The notes under the pieces are model-generated. The model was not told the origin of the DNA. It did no database searches and was given only the letters and a program-made list of their open reading frames with translations. From Streptomyces sp. NBC_01717 (GTDB lineage Bacteria > Actinomycetota > Actinomycetes > Streptomycetales > Streptomycetaceae), in contig NZ_CP109178.1 of assembly GCF_036248255.1 (NCBI RefSeq), forward strand, positions 682,001 through 746,000: a DNA stretch of 64,000 bases, in the 5' to 3' direction. Position numbers and translations under genes: made by a program. Positions 52,512 to 61,870 of this stretch are shown piece after piece (position 1 is the stretch's first letter; each line of letters starts with the position of its first letter).

Positions 52512-53999
52512 ATGTCCGCTCCTTCTGCTCGCCCCGCACCCGTCGTCCCGTCCACGACACCTGCCCTCACAACCCGCTCCCGCCACTTGGCTCTCGGGGT
52601 TATCGCGACGGGGATGCTCATGATCATCCTCGACGGCTCCATCGTCACCGTGGCCATGCCGGCCATCCAGAACGACCTGGGGTTCACCCCGGCCGGACTG
52701 AGCTGGGTCGTCAACGCCTACCTGATCGCCTTCGGCAGCCTGCTGCTGCTCGCAGGACGGCTCGGCGACCTGCTCGGCCGCAAGCGCATGTTCCTGGCCG
52801 GCACCGCGGTGTTCACCGTCGCATCACTGCTGGCGGGCCTCGCCACCACGCCCGCGCTGCTCATCGCCGCCCGGTTCCTGCAGGGCATCGGCGGCGCGAT
52901 GGCGTCCGCCGTCGGCCTGGGCATCCTCGTGACACTCTTCACCGAGCCCCGGGAACGCGCCCGCGCCATAGCCGTGTTCAGCTTCACCGGCGCGGCCGGT
53001 GCGTCCATCGGCCAAGTCCTCGGCGGGGTCCTCACCGACGCCCTCAGCTGGCACTGGATCTTCATCATCAACCTGCCGATCGGGCTCGCAGCCCTCGCCG
53101 TCGCCGTGCCCGTGCTGCCCGCCGACCGCGGTCTCGGCCTCCGCGCCGGAGCCGACGTCATCGGGGCGCTCCTGGTCACCGCGGGGCTGATGCTGGCCAT
53201 CTACACCGTCGTCAAGGTCGAGGAGTACAGCTGGACATCGGCTCACACGCTCGGTCTGGGCGCGGCCGCCGCCGTCCTGCTCGGCGCGTTCATCGCCCGC
53301 CAGGCCGGCGCCGGAACCCCGCTCCTCCCTCTGCGGATCCTGCGGTCGCGCACGGTCGCTGGTGCCAACCTGGTCCAACTCCTCATGGTCGCCGCACTGT
53401 TCTCGTTCCAGATCCTGGTCGCCCTCTATCTGCAGAAGGTCCTCGGTTACGGCTCCGCGCGGACCGGACTCGCCATGCTTCCGGCAGCGGCCGTCATCGG
53501 CGTGGTGTCCCTGGGCGTCTCGGCCCGTCTCAATGCGCGCTTCGGCGAGCGACGCGTACTGCTGGCCGGACTCGTGCTGCTGGTCGGGGTGCTGGGGCTG
53601 CTGGCGCGCGTACCCGTCCATGCCCACTACCTCACCGATCTGCTTCCGGTGATGCTGCTCGCGGCCGGCTTCGGTCTCGCGCTCCCGGCATTGACCTCGC
53701 TCGGTATGTCCGACGCGAAGGCCGATGACGCCGGGCTCGCGTCCGGGCTGTTCAACACCACCCAGCAGATCGGCATGGCCGTGGGCATCGCGCTGCTGTC
53801 CACGCTGGCGGCCTCCCGGACCGACGAGCTGCTCGCGGACGGACAGAGCCGGGCTGCGGCACTGACGGGCGGCTACCACCTGGCGTTCATGGTCGGCGCC
53901 GGCTTCCTCGTCGCCGCCTTCGTCGTAGCCCTCGCGGTACTGCGCCCGCACAGGCCGAAGCCCGTCGCCGCCTCGGAGAGAAACGCCGCGACTGTCTGA
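52512..53999 (+). CDS. MFS multidrug exporter, DHA2 (EmrB/QacA) type
   Basis: 495 residues with 14 membrane segments. Motif A GRLGDLLGRKRMF, motif C GAAGASIGQVLGGVLTD and DGSIVTVAMPAIQNDLG in helix 1 are characteristic of DHA2 drug:proton antiporters. ACAGGAGAG precedes ATG 52512. The 89-bp gap from the MarR gene contains TCTGCAAC and TCTGCTAAC, a possible repeat for MarR binding. Together they form a typical sensor/efflux pair; the drug is not inferable. Confidence 0.9.
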   Translation: MSAPSARPAPVVPSTTPALTTRSRHLALGVIATGMLMIILDGSIVTVAMPAIQNDLGFTPAGLSWVVNAYLIAFGSLLLLAGRLGDLLGRKRMFLAGTAVFTVASLLAGLATTPALLIAARFLQGIGGAMASAVGLGILVTLFTEPRERARAIAVFSFTGAAGASIGQVLGGVLTDALSWHWIFIINLPIGLAALAVAVPVLPADRGLGLRAGADVIGALLVTAGLMLAIYTVVKVEEYSWTSAHTLGLGAAAAVLLGAFIARQAGAGTPLLPLRILRSRTVAGANLVQLLMVAALFSFQILVALYLQKVLGYGSARTGLAMLPAAAVIGVVSLGVSARLNARFGERRVLLAGLVLLVGVLGLLARVPVHAHYLTDLLPVMLLAAGFGLALPALTSLGMSDAKADDAGLASGLFNTTQQIGMAVGIALLSTLAASRTDELLADGQSRAAALTGGYHLAFMVGAGFLVAAFVVALAVLRPHRPKPVAASERNAATV

Positions 54000-54065
54000 C
54001 CCACCTCTCCCTCTCCCCCTCCCCCTCACCTTCGTTCACGACCACTACCGACGAAAGGTCGCCTC

Positions 54066-54575
54066 ATGAACGCGAACACGGAAGAACCGGCGAAGGACGA
54101 GCAGCAGCCGGGCGCCGGGCCCGCACCCCGCGTGCTCACCGATGACGAGCTGTCACGTCTTCTGAGCGATCAGCAGTTCGGAGTGCTCTCCTTCGTCAGG
54201 CGCAGTGGCCACCCGCATCTGTCCACGGTGCTGTACGACTGGCATCCCGTGGAGCGTGTTCTACGCATCTCCGCCACGGCCGACCGCCTGAAGGTGCGCC
54301 GGCTGCGAAACGCACCGCGGGCCGCCCTGCATGTACAGGGGCCGGACGTCTTCTCGTTCGCCGTCGTCGAGGGCGATGCGGAGGTCTCGGAGGAGACGAC
54401 CGTTCCCGGTGACGCGACCGGCAGGGAACTGCTCGCCATGACACCGGGGTTCGAGGACAAGGAGGAAGAGGCCGCATTCCTGGAACAGGTCGTGGCAGAC
54501 CGGCGCGTAGTGATCCGCATTCGGGTCTCCCGTCTCTACGGAACGTCCCTGGACGTCCCCGCAGCGCAGTCCTGA
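54066..54575 (+). CDS. PPOX-class flavin/F420-binding protein
   Basis: 169 residues. LTDDELSRLLSDQQFGVLSFV, GHPHLSTVLYDWHPVERVLRIS and ADRLKVRRLRNAPRAALHV match the pyridoxamine-5'-phosphate-oxidase-like split-barrel fold, of which actinobacterial members commonly use F420. It is likely a small reductase or cofactor-binding protein. It is 66 bp downstream of the exporter gene, so cotranscription is possible. No ribosome-binding site beyond GAAAGG is seen. Confidence 0.82.
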   Translation: MNANTEEPAKDEQQPGAGPAPRVLTDDELSRLLSDQQFGVLSFVRRSGHPHLSTVLYDWHPVERVLRISATADRLKVRRLRNAPRAALHVQGPDVFSFAVVEGDAEVSEETTVPGDATGRELLAMTPGFEDKEEEAAFLEQVVADRRVVIRIRVSRLYGTSLDVPAAQS

Positions 54576-54639
54576 ACCGCGTTGTCAGACCCATGAGAGA
54601 TGCTTGATGGTCCGACACCTCTGACCAGGAGATGCTGAA

Positions 54640-54867
54640 ATGCACAATGACGAGCTCGCTGCGGCCCAGGCCTACGTCCGGTTACTGGAAGCGACTCGGG
54701 CAGCTCTCGCGGACCAGGACCAGGCGCCGCTGTACCTGTCGCTGCTCGCCTCCCCGATGGCTGAGGCCGACGGCGCGTTGCGGCGTGCGGGGCTCTGCGG
54801 CAACGAGGCCAGATTCTTCGATCTCGTACGGTCACTTCAGCCGAGCATGTCCGGCAGCGATCACTGA
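54640..54867 (+). CDS. Small hypothetical protein with TTA codon
   Basis: 75 residues: HNDELAAAQAYVRLLEATRAAL, then LYLSLLASPMAEADGALRRAGLCGNEARFFDLVRSL (in pieces). It is soluble and helical. AGGAGATG precedes ATG 54640. The 15th codon is TTA (54682-54684), so translation is expected to depend on the bldA leucyl-tRNA. It follows the PPOX gene in the same direction. No family recognised. Confidence 0.68.
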   Translation: MHNDELAAAQAYVRLLEATRAALADQDQAPLYLSLLASPMAEADGALRRAGLCGNEARFFDLVRSLQPSMSGSDH

Positions 54868-55037
54868 CAGCACGACCGGCGGGCAGGCCGACAGGCCGAC
54901 GGCGACGGTGCCGCGGCGAGCGGTCCGTCTGTCGATGTCGGGCTGCGGCCCTCCTGCGCCGACCATGGCTGCGGCTTCACGTCACGAGCCGATGCCCTCA
55001 CGACGTGGGCCCGCGCCTTCGCGCCGCGCCCCGTGAT

Positions 55038-56111
55038 TCAGCCTGTGGCCGGGGCATCGCCGGCGAGGCCGAGTTCGCGGTCTCCCAGCGGCTCGAAGAA
55101 GCCCGCCACGTCCGCCGAGCTGACCTGGGCGAGCCGGGCCGGGCTCCACTGCGGGTTGCGGTCCTTGTCGATGATCTGGGCGCGCACGCCCTCCACCAGA
55201 TCGGGCCTGGTGAAGGCGGCGCAGGAGACGCGGAACTCCTGGTCGAGCACCGCCTCCAGACTGCCGAGGCGCCGTGCGCCGCGTACCGAGGCGAGGGTCA
55301 CCTTCAGTGCGGTGGGCGACTTGGCGAGAATCGTTTCGGCGGTCTCCTTCGCGGCGGGTACGCCGCGGTTCTGGAGCCGGTCGACGATCTCCTCGACCGA
55401 GGCCGCCGCGTAGCAGGCGTCGATCCAGTCGCGGTGGGCGGCGAGTTCGCCGGCGGGCGGCGCCGTGGCGTACCGCCGCACAGTCGCCTCGACCTCGGCC
55501 GGCGTTGCGCTCCCGGCGAGATCCCGGGTGAGATCCACCAGGTGCTCGGACGGGACGAAGTGGTCGGCGAGGCCGCACAGCAGCGCATCGCCCGCACCGA
55601 CCGCGTCCCCGGTGAGCGCCAGGTGGGTGCCGAGCTCACCGGGTGCGGAGGCGAGGAGGTGGGTTCCGCCGACGTCGGGCACGAAGCCGATGCCGGTCTC
55701 CGGCATGGCGACGCGTGAGCGTTCCGTGACGATACGGACGCCGGCGTGGGCCGAGACGCCGACGCCGCCGCCCATCACGATGCCGTCCATGAGTGCGACG
55801 TACGGCTTGGGAAAGCGGGCGATACGGGCGTTGAGCCGGTACTCGTCGCGCCAGAACTCCACCGATGCGCTGCCGCCCGCCCGGGCGTCCTCGTAGATGG
55901 CGCGGATATCGCCTCCGGCGCACAGACCGCGCTCCCCCGCCCCACTGAGCAGCACCGCGGTGACCGAGTCGTCGTGTTCCGCCGCGGCAAGGGCTTCGTC
56001 GATACGGAGCACCATGGTGTGGGTCAGCGCGTTGATCGCCCGGGGCCGGTTGAGCGTGATGTGCCGGATGCGGCCGGCGGTGCGCAACAGGACGGGGTCT
56101 TCGTTGTTCAT
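55038..56111 (-). CDS. 3-hydroxyisobutyryl-CoA hydrolase-like protein
   Basis: 357 residues of the enoyl-CoA hydratase superfamily with the longer C-terminal ECH_2 half characteristic of 3-hydroxyisobutyryl-CoA hydrolase (valine catabolism). Visible: GLCAGGDIRAIYED, DGIVMGGGVGVSAH, MPETGIGFVPDVGGTHLL. It releases 3-hydroxyisobutyrate from CoA, or a related acyl-CoA. ATG 56111 has CGGAG 8 bases upstream. It is divergent from the PP2C regulator gene. No other branched-chain catabolic genes are adjacent. Confidence 0.86.
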   Translation of the reverse strand: MNNEDPVLLRTAGRIRHITLNRPRAINALTHTMVLRIDEALAAAEHDDSVTAVLLSGAGERGLCAGGDIRAIYEDARAGGSASVEFWRDEYRLNARIARFPKPYVALMDGIVMGGGVGVSAHAGVRIVTERSRVAMPETGIGFVPDVGGTHLLASAPGELGTHLALTGDAVGAGDALLCGLADHFVPSEHLVDLTRDLAGSATPAEVEATVRRYATAPPAGELAAHRDWIDACYAAASVEEIVDRLQNRGVPAAKETAETILAKSPTALKVTLASVRGARRLGSLEAVLDQEFRVSCAAFTRPDLVEGVRAQIIDKDRNPQWSPARLAQVSSADVAGFFEPLGDRELGLAGDAPATG

Positions 56112-56382
56112 GAGTGCGCTCCGGTCAGCCCCTGTGCCGTACCGTCCGCCGGTCACGGACGATCTTCCGCTGTTCATTGTGCGTGGTGGGTGGTGGGGTG
56201 GGGCACAGGGGGTGCCGAGGGCCGGGAGCAGAAGCTGGGGGCGGTACGGAGCGTCCGGGGTGCCGGGGGGTGCCGTCCGCTGTGGCAGTCATCTGCGACC
56301 GGTTCGACAATTGAGGCGTATACGAGTACCGCACACAGGCCGCACTGCCCGCCAGTCCCGCCGGACGATCTCCGGAGCAGGA

Positions 56383-58587
56383 ATGACCGACAATGACCGG
56401 AAGCCAGACTCCGACGATAACCCCCGCGTGCAGCTCGACCGGCGCCAGACCGGCGAGACCGGGACGGCGGAGCGGCTTGCGCTGAACCGCACGGGCAGCT
56501 TCGAGTGGGACCTGGACGCGCGGACGCTGGACATCGACGTGGCCGGCCTGCTGGTCTTCGGGGTGGACCCGGACAACTTCACCCCTCGCCCGGGGGCCCT
56601 GCTCGAGCGGCTCGAACCGGTGGAGCGGACCCGGCTGGAACTCGCGGCCGACGAGGCCATCCACGGCAGCCGTAACTCGTACAGCATCCACTTTCAGGTC
56701 CCGCTCGACGACGGCACGCACCAGTGGACCCATATCCAGGCGCGGGTCCTGCGCAGCGACGACGGACGGGCGCACCGGATCATCGGAGTCGTACGGGATG
56801 CGACGGCGGAGATCACCCATTCGGCCTTCGTGCTGGACCTGGAGAAACGCCGCCAGCGCCAGACCAGCATCGTTGAACGCACAACAAGCGCAATGGCGCG
56901 CGCGGTGACCGTGGACGACGTGACCGCGGCGCTCACCGGCCCGGGCGGACTCGCCAGGCTCGGCGCCGACGGGCTCGCACTCGCGCTGGTCGAGAACACC
57001 GTGCTCAACGTCATCGCGCTGAGCGGTGACGCCCCGGAGGCGATCACCGAGATCGCGGCCAGGAATCTCGACCCTCGATTCCCCCTGGCCGAGACCATCC
57101 TCAGCGGCCGGCCACGGTTCGCGACCTCGGTCGGCGCACTCACCCGGCGCTACCCGGCGCTGGAGCCGTACGCGGACCAGTTGAAGTTCCGCGCGGCGGC
57201 GTACCTACCACTGGTCGCACAGGCGCGTACGCTGGGCGGGCTTGCGCTCTTCTACCACGAACGCACGGCCTTCAACGCCGACGAGCGCAATCTGTGTCTG
57301 GGGCTCGCGGCCATCGTGTCCCAGTCGCTGCAACGCGCGACCCTCTTCGACGAGGAGCGCGAATTCGCCACGGGGCTGCAGTCGGCGATGCTTCCCCGGC
57401 AGATCCAGGAGATCAAGGGTGGCGAAATCGCCGTGCGCTATCACGCTGCGTGGAGCGGGCGGCAGGTCGGCGGCGACTGGTACGACGTGATCCCCCTGCC
57501 CAAGAACCGGTTCGGCATCGTGGTGGGCGACGTGGAGGGCCACGACACCCACGCCGCCGCCATCATGGGCCAGCTGCGAATCGCCCTGCGCGCGTACGCC
57601 GCCGAGGGGCACCCACCGGCCACGGTGCTGGCTCGGGCCTCGCGGTTCCTCGCCGAACTGGACACGGATCGCTTCGCCACGTGTACGTACGCGCAGGTCG
57701 ATCTCGCCTCCGGGACCGTGCGCATGGTCCGTGCCGGACACTTCGGTCCGCTGATCCGGCACACGGACGGCCGGATCGGCCTTCCACAGGTACGGGGCGG
57801 GCTACCGCTGGGGATCTCCACCGCCTTCGAGGACGAGGAGTTCCCGGAGACCCGTCTCGACCTGGTGCCCGGCGAAACGCTCGTCCTGTACACCGATGGC
57901 CTCGTGGAGGAGCCGGGAGCCGACATCGATGCGGGTGTCCGTGCCCTGGTCCACGAGGTTCGCGCCGGTCCCACGCGCGCGCAGGCGCTGGCCGACCATC
58001 TGTCGGATCGGCTCTGGGAGCGTTGGGGCGCGGGGGACGATGTCGCGCTGCTCGTGCTGCGGCGCAGTCCGGATCCGGGGTCGCCGCGAGCGCCGCGGTT
58101 GCACCAGTACATCCACCAGGCGGATCCCGAGGGGCTCTCCGAAGCCAGGGCGATGGTGCGCCAGGCCCTGGAGGACTGGGAGCTGGCCGCATTCGCCGAC
58201 GATGCCGAACTGATCACCGGTGAGCTACTCGTGAACGTGCTGCTGCACACGGACGGCGGGGCGGTCCTCACGCTGGAGGTCCTTCCGAAACCCGTCCGGC
58301 GGGTGCGGCTGTCGGTGCAGGACCGTTCCAGTGCCTGGCCGAGGCGGCGAACTCCCGGCGAAACGGCGACATCGGGGCGCGGCCTTTTGCTCCTCGATGC
58401 CATCGCCATCCGCTGGGGTATCGAGTCGCGCGGCGAAGGAAAGGCCGTCTGGTGCGAGATCGGACCGTCGACACCATCCGCCTCCACTGCCCGGGTCCGG
58501 AAGTCGACCCGGTCTACGGAACCCGGTGCGCCTGTGAAGCCGCCCGGCCCTGAGGAGTCCGCGGATCCTTCTGACGGCCCGGGTTGA
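56383..58587 (+). CDS. PAS-GAF-PP2C-HATPase signalling protein
   Basis: 734 residues in four modules: PAS ~30-150 (GSFEWDLDARTLDIDV), GAF ~165-320, SpoIIE/PP2C phosphatase ~345-565 (VGGDWYDVIPLP, GDVEGHD, LVLYTDGLVEEPG, GAGDDVALLVL), and an RsbW-like ATPase ~580-700 (ELITGELLVNVLLH). This is the large Streptomyces family that dephosphorylates anti-sigma antagonists in response to a small-molecule or light signal sensed by PAS/GAF. GGAGCAGGA precedes ATG 56383. The tail ~700-734 is Pro/Ser-rich. Confidence 0.9.
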   Translation: MTDNDRKPDSDDNPRVQLDRRQTGETGTAERLALNRTGSFEWDLDARTLDIDVAGLLVFGVDPDNFTPRPGALLERLEPVERTRLELAADEAIHGSRNSYSIHFQVPLDDGTHQWTHIQARVLRSDDGRAHRIIGVVRDATAEITHSAFVLDLEKRRQRQTSIVERTTSAMARAVTVDDVTAALTGPGGLARLGADGLALALVENTVLNVIALSGDAPEAITEIAARNLDPRFPLAETILSGRPRFATSVGALTRRYPALEPYADQLKFRAAAYLPLVAQARTLGGLALFYHERTAFNADERNLCLGLAAIVSQSLQRATLFDEEREFATGLQSAMLPRQIQEIKGGEIAVRYHAAWSGRQVGGDWYDVIPLPKNRFGIVVGDVEGHDTHAAAIMGQLRIALRAYAAEGHPPATVLARASRFLAELDTDRFATCTYAQVDLASGTVRMVRAGHFGPLIRHTDGRIGLPQVRGGLPLGISTAFEDEEFPETRLDLVPGETLVLYTDGLVEEPGADIDAGVRALVHEVRAGPTRAQALADHLSDRLWERWGAGDDVALLVLRRSPDPGSPRAPRLHQYIHQADPEGLSEARAMVRQALEDWELAAFADDAELITGELLVNVLLHTDGGAVLTLEVLPKPVRRVRLSVQDRSSAWPRRRTPGETATSGRGLLLLDAIAIRWGIESRGEGKAVWCEIGPSTPSASTARVRKSTRSTEPGAPVKPPGPEESADPSDGPG

Positions 58588-58628
58588 GGGGCGCGCCGCC
58601 ACGCCTGGCGTGATGCGGCACGCCCCTC
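58586..58628. terminator. Bidirectional hairpin between PP2C and LAETG genes
   Basis: GAGGGGCGCGCCGC (58586-58599) pairs with GCGGCACGCCCCTC (58615-58628) with one mismatch. It overlaps the PP2C stop codon and lies 57 bp after the convergent LAETG gene's stop. Confidence 0.65.
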
Positions 58629-58684
58629 GCCCCATGGTCCGTGGCGCGGTCCCGCGCTACGGACCAGCGGACCACTGAGCTATG

Positions 58685-59299
58685 TCAGTGCTGTGCGGTG
58701 CGACGCTTGCGCACGGACCACATGATGCCGCCACCGGCCAGCAGCACGGCGACAGCCGCACCACCGATGACGGGGGTGGCCGACGACGAACCCGTCTCGG
58801 CCAGGTCGGGCGAGCTGGGGCTCGGCGAGGCCGCGGCGGGCGCGGTCTCCGGGGAGCTCTCGCTCGGGGAGGGCGCCGCCGTGGTCGGCTTCTCGGCCGG
58901 CTTCGACTCGGACACCGACGGCGTGGGCGTCGGGGTGTTGTCCTCACACACCGGCGCCGTCTTGGTCTCGTCCTTCGAGAACTGGTCGCCGTCACCGGCC
59001 TTGACGACCAGGTGGACCGTCAGTTCCTTGTCGTGCTGAGGCAGCTCGAGCTTCTTGTGGAACTCCCTGCCGAACGTCTCGGTGGACAGGAGGTCCTTTC
59101 CGTCGACGGTGACAGTCACCTGGTTGGTGACGCCACCGTTGTAGGCGGTCAGGTCAAGGCTCACATCAGTACAGGTCACGGCCCAGGTGGGGGTGTGAGC
59201 TGCGGCCGGTCCGGCGCAGAGAACCGCACCGGTCAGGCCGGCAACCGCAACGGCCGCGTACGTCCCCGCGGCACGCCACGATCTCCTGGGTATGGTCAT
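58685..59299 (-). CDS. LAETG-anchored secreted protein
   Basis: 204 residues from ATG 59299 with GAGGAAG upstream. Signal peptide to ~35, an extracellular domain with two Cys (VTCTDVSLDL ... APVCEDNTP), a Pro/Ser/Glu-rich wall-spanning linker (TPTPTPSVSESKPAEKP), then LAETG at 166-170, a hydrophobic helix and KRRTAQH. This is a complete class E sortase substrate. The ectodomain has no recognised enzyme signature. It is the second LAxTG protein in the window, and its sorting signal also begins 39 residues from the C-terminus. Confidence 0.86.
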   Translation of the reverse strand: MTIPRRSWRAAGTYAAVAVAGLTGAVLCAGPAAAHTPTWAVTCTDVSLDLTAYNGGVTNQVTVTVDGKDLLSTETFGREFHKKLELPQHDKELTVHLVVKAGDGDQFSKDETKTAPVCEDNTPTPTPSVSESKPAEKPTTAAPSPSESSPETAPAAASPSPSSPDLAETGSSSATPVIGGAAVAVLLAGGGIMWSVRKRRTAQH

Positions 59300-59576
59300 G
59301 GAATTCTTCCTCCACATGTTTCATCGCCCGAATGGCGGTGGAGCGCACAGTACTGCCCCCCATAACCGTCCGCGCAACCGACCCATGCACCACGCGAGGT
59401 CACAACTGTCACCACATCACCTCTGGTTGGTACATGCCGGACACTCCCCTGGCGCCGCGGCCCGTCGCGCTGTGGCGCGAAGTGAGCGTAGGGCGCCGAA
59501 CCGCCCTCTCTGCCGACCCGAGAGCGGCCCGGGGAGCAGCAGCCCTGCCGACAGCCCGAACAGCAGGCCTCGCGAG

Positions 59577-60065
59577 TCAGAGCGCGCGATGCATGATGTG
59601 CAGTCCGACGAACCCGCGCTTCGGGTGGTTGAACCCTTCGGGCAGGGTCCCCAGGATCTCGAACCCGAGTGAGCGGTAGAGCCGCACCGCATAGTGGTTG
59701 GTCTCCACGACAGCGTTGAACTGCATCGCCCGGAACCCTGCCGAGCGAGCCCACTCCACCGTGTACACGCACAGCGCCCGGCCCACTCCCTGACCGGAGT
59801 GCTCCGGGTCGACCATGTAGCTGGCGCTGGCAATGTGCCCGCCATTGCCCATGTGGTTGTTGTTCATCTTCGCCGTACCGAGAACGGTCCCGTCGTCGTC
59901 GACCGCGACGACCGTACGGTTCGGCTCCTTCAGGAGCCACCAGTCGCGGGCGTCGTCCTCGCCCAGCTCGAGCGGGTAGGTGAACGTCTCCCCGGCGGCG
60001 ACGATTTCGTGGAAGAACGGCCAGATGGCGGGCCAGTCCTCGGTGGTGGCTTCCCTGATCAGCAT
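59577..60065 (-). CDS. GNAT-family N-acetyltransferase
   Basis: 162 residues of the GNAT fold: MLIREATTEDWPAIWPFFHEIV, TVVAVDDDGTVLG, the acetyl-CoA motif HSGQGVGRALCVYTVEWA, and NHYAVRLYRSLGFE. It transfers acetyl from acetyl-CoA to an amine or hydroxyl of unknown identity. Related sequences are often called phosphinothricin or antibiotic acetyltransferases, but that cannot be read here. It is 39 bp from the maltose-O-acetyltransferase-like gene on the same strand. Confidence 0.88.
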   Translation of the reverse strand: MLIREATTEDWPAIWPFFHEIVAAGETFTYPLELGEDDARDWWLLKEPNRTVVAVDDDGTVLGTAKMNNNHMGNGGHIASASYMVDPEHSGQGVGRALCVYTVEWARSAGFRAMQFNAVVETNHYAVRLYRSLGFEILGTLPEGFNHPKRGFVGLHIMHRAL

Positions 60066-60104
60066 GAGGACACAATGCCGATGCGGAGCGCCTTTCGCGA
60101 ATCT

Positions 60105-60701
60105 TTATTCCTCACGCCCGGCAGGCGCTTGCTCCCCTGCTCCCGGGTCGAGAGTTCGGATGACTCGGGCGGGGCTGCCGACCGCCAGCACTCCCGACGG
60201 CAGGTCCTTGGTCACGACGGATCCTGCGCCGACGACGGTGTTCGCCCCGATGGTCACGCCGGGACAGACGATCACCCCGCCACCGAGCCATACGTTGTCC
60301 CCGATCGTCACGGGGTCCGCCTTCTCCCAGCCCGCACGGCGCCGCTCGGTGTCCAACTCATGGCTGGGGGTGAGAAGCTGCACGTTCGGGCCGATTTGTA
60401 CGTCGGCACCGATCGTGATGGGCGCCGCATCGAGAAAGACCGCTCCGAAGTTGATGAACGTACGCGGGCCGATGGTGATACGGGAGCCGTAATCACAGTA
60501 GAACGGCGCGCGAATGTTGACATCCGCGCCCACCGCGCCGAGCAGCTCCTCAAGGATCTTCCGCCGCTCGCCGGGTGTTGCCCGCGCCGCGGTGTTGTAG
60601 GCCTCGCAGAGTTCGATGCGCCGCTCGGTGTCCGCGCGCAGTTCGAGATCGTCCGCGATGTACCAGTCACCGGCCAGCATCCGCCTCTTGTTCTCCCCCA
60701 C
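60105..60701 (-). CDS. Maltose/galactoside O-acetyltransferase-like protein
   Basis: 198 residues. N-terminal Maa domain (KRRMLAGDWYIADDLELR), followed by a left-handed beta-helix of hexapeptide repeats (ITIGPRTFINFGAVFLDAAPITIG and VTIGDNVWLGGGVIVCPGVTIG). Acetylates a sugar hydroxyl with acetyl-CoA; probably forms trimers. GTG 60701 has GAGAGG upstream. It lies just upstream of the GNAT gene on the same strand, so the two may be cotranscribed. Confidence 0.9.
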   Translation of the reverse strand: MGENKRRMLAGDWYIADDLELRADTERRIELCEAYNTAARATPGERRKILEELLGAVGADVNIRAPFYCDYGSRITIGPRTFINFGAVFLDAAPITIGADVQIGPNVQLLTPSHELDTERRRAGWEKADPVTIGDNVWLGGGVIVCPGVTIGANTVVGAGSVVTKDLPSGVLAVGSPARVIRTLDPGAGEQAPAGREE

Positions 60702-60755
60702 GACTCGCCTCTCTCTTGCGTATCCATCGTGTCGGTCGTGTCCGTCGTGTCCGGT

Positions 60756-61733
60756 TCATTCAACGGTCTTCGTCGGCAGCCCGTTCCCAGCCGTACTGTG
60801 CCCGGTGACGCGCCTTCGCAGACCGAGTCGGGCGAGCAGTCCGGGTGCGGGATCGAGCAGGGGCTCAGTACCGGGATCCGAGACGGGAACGGAGACGAGG
60901 ACGGGGCGATGGTCGTCTCCTGGACGTGGAGCCTGTCGCGACGCCCGTGCGCCGTCCAGCTCCATGATCAGAGTGATCCTCCGCCAGAGGATCTCGTCCG
61001 GATCGTCGGCCTGCATCAGCTGCGCCATGGCCTCCCGAGCGGCGACGGATCCCGGCGGCCCGAAGACGGGCTCGGGCCGGACCTTGGCGAGGTGGGCGCG
61101 CTCGTAGGGATCGTCGACCACCTCCGCGAGCTGCACCGGATCCAGCGCGCTCGCGAGCACCGCCGCACGCCGCCAGGGATCCTCTGTCCGGCTCAGTAGC
61201 CGCTCGATCCGTTGTGCACGCCAGTTGCGCGCCCGCCAGTCGATGCCTGCATCCAGCCGGGCCCTCATCCAGACCGGGCTGTTCCCGGCCAGCAATTGAG
61301 GAGCCCGGGCCGCGAAGTCGAGGACTTCTCGGGCGAGATAGAGCCAGACAACCGCTCGATACCGATTCAGATAGAACGTGACCGGCGTGATGCATCCAGC
61401 CCGGGCCAGTCTGGTGAACCGGACCGGACTGATACCCAGCAGACGCGCCCCTTCCGCCGTGCCCACCGTACGAACCCGTTCGCGCACCGCGTCCGGGAAC
61501 CCGTCCTCCGACCGGAGGCGGTCGATCTCCCCACACCCCACCCTGGGCCTGCCGCCGGCCAGCTCCGCCGTGGTGCACACGAAGCCCAGGTGCACCGCGA
61601 GTTCGAATTCACCGCGCTTCAGACCCAGTTCCTGCGCCGCTCGTCCCGCAGCCACCGTCCCGCCACTGGCGTCGGCGGCAGCGGACGCCTGGACGCACAG
61701 CACCTCTGTACGCGCTGCTTCCGTAACAGCCAT
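60756..61733 (-). CDS. DUF6397-family protein
   Basis: 325 residues from ATG 61733 (GGGGAGG upstream). AAQELGLKRGEFELAVHLGFV and AEGARLLGISPVRFTRLARAGCI have the look of two helix-turn-helix segments; then LYLAREVLDFAARAPQLL and a C-terminal WRRITLIMELDG. It matches the DUF6397 family of Streptomyces, presumed to bind DNA or a partner protein. The extended open frame to 62003 is spurious. Function unknown. Between the GTPase/roadblock pair and the O-acetyltransferase gene. Confidence 0.75.
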   Translation of the reverse strand: MAVTEAARTEVLCVQASAAADASGGTVAAGRAAQELGLKRGEFELAVHLGFVCTTAELAGGRPRVGCGEIDRLRSEDGFPDAVRERVRTVGTAEGARLLGISPVRFTRLARAGCITPVTFYLNRYRAVVWLYLAREVLDFAARAPQLLAGNSPVWMRARLDAGIDWRARNWRAQRIERLLSRTEDPWRRAAVLASALDPVQLAEVVDDPYERAHLAKVRPEPVFGPPGSVAAREAMAQLMQADDPDEILWRRITLIMELDGARASRQAPRPGDDHRPVLVSVPVSDPGTEPLLDPAPGLLARLGLRRRVTGHSTAGNGLPTKTVE

Positions 61734-61870
61734 GATCGTCCTCCCCCGTGAGGTTCCGCGAGTTCCGTAACTCTCTGTGATCACGGTATCTCGAGAGGGA
61801 GACTTTCGCCCGGCCTGTGGACAACTCTCACGGCCGGGCGAAAGGTGCAGGTCGGACGGGCTCCGTAGGG

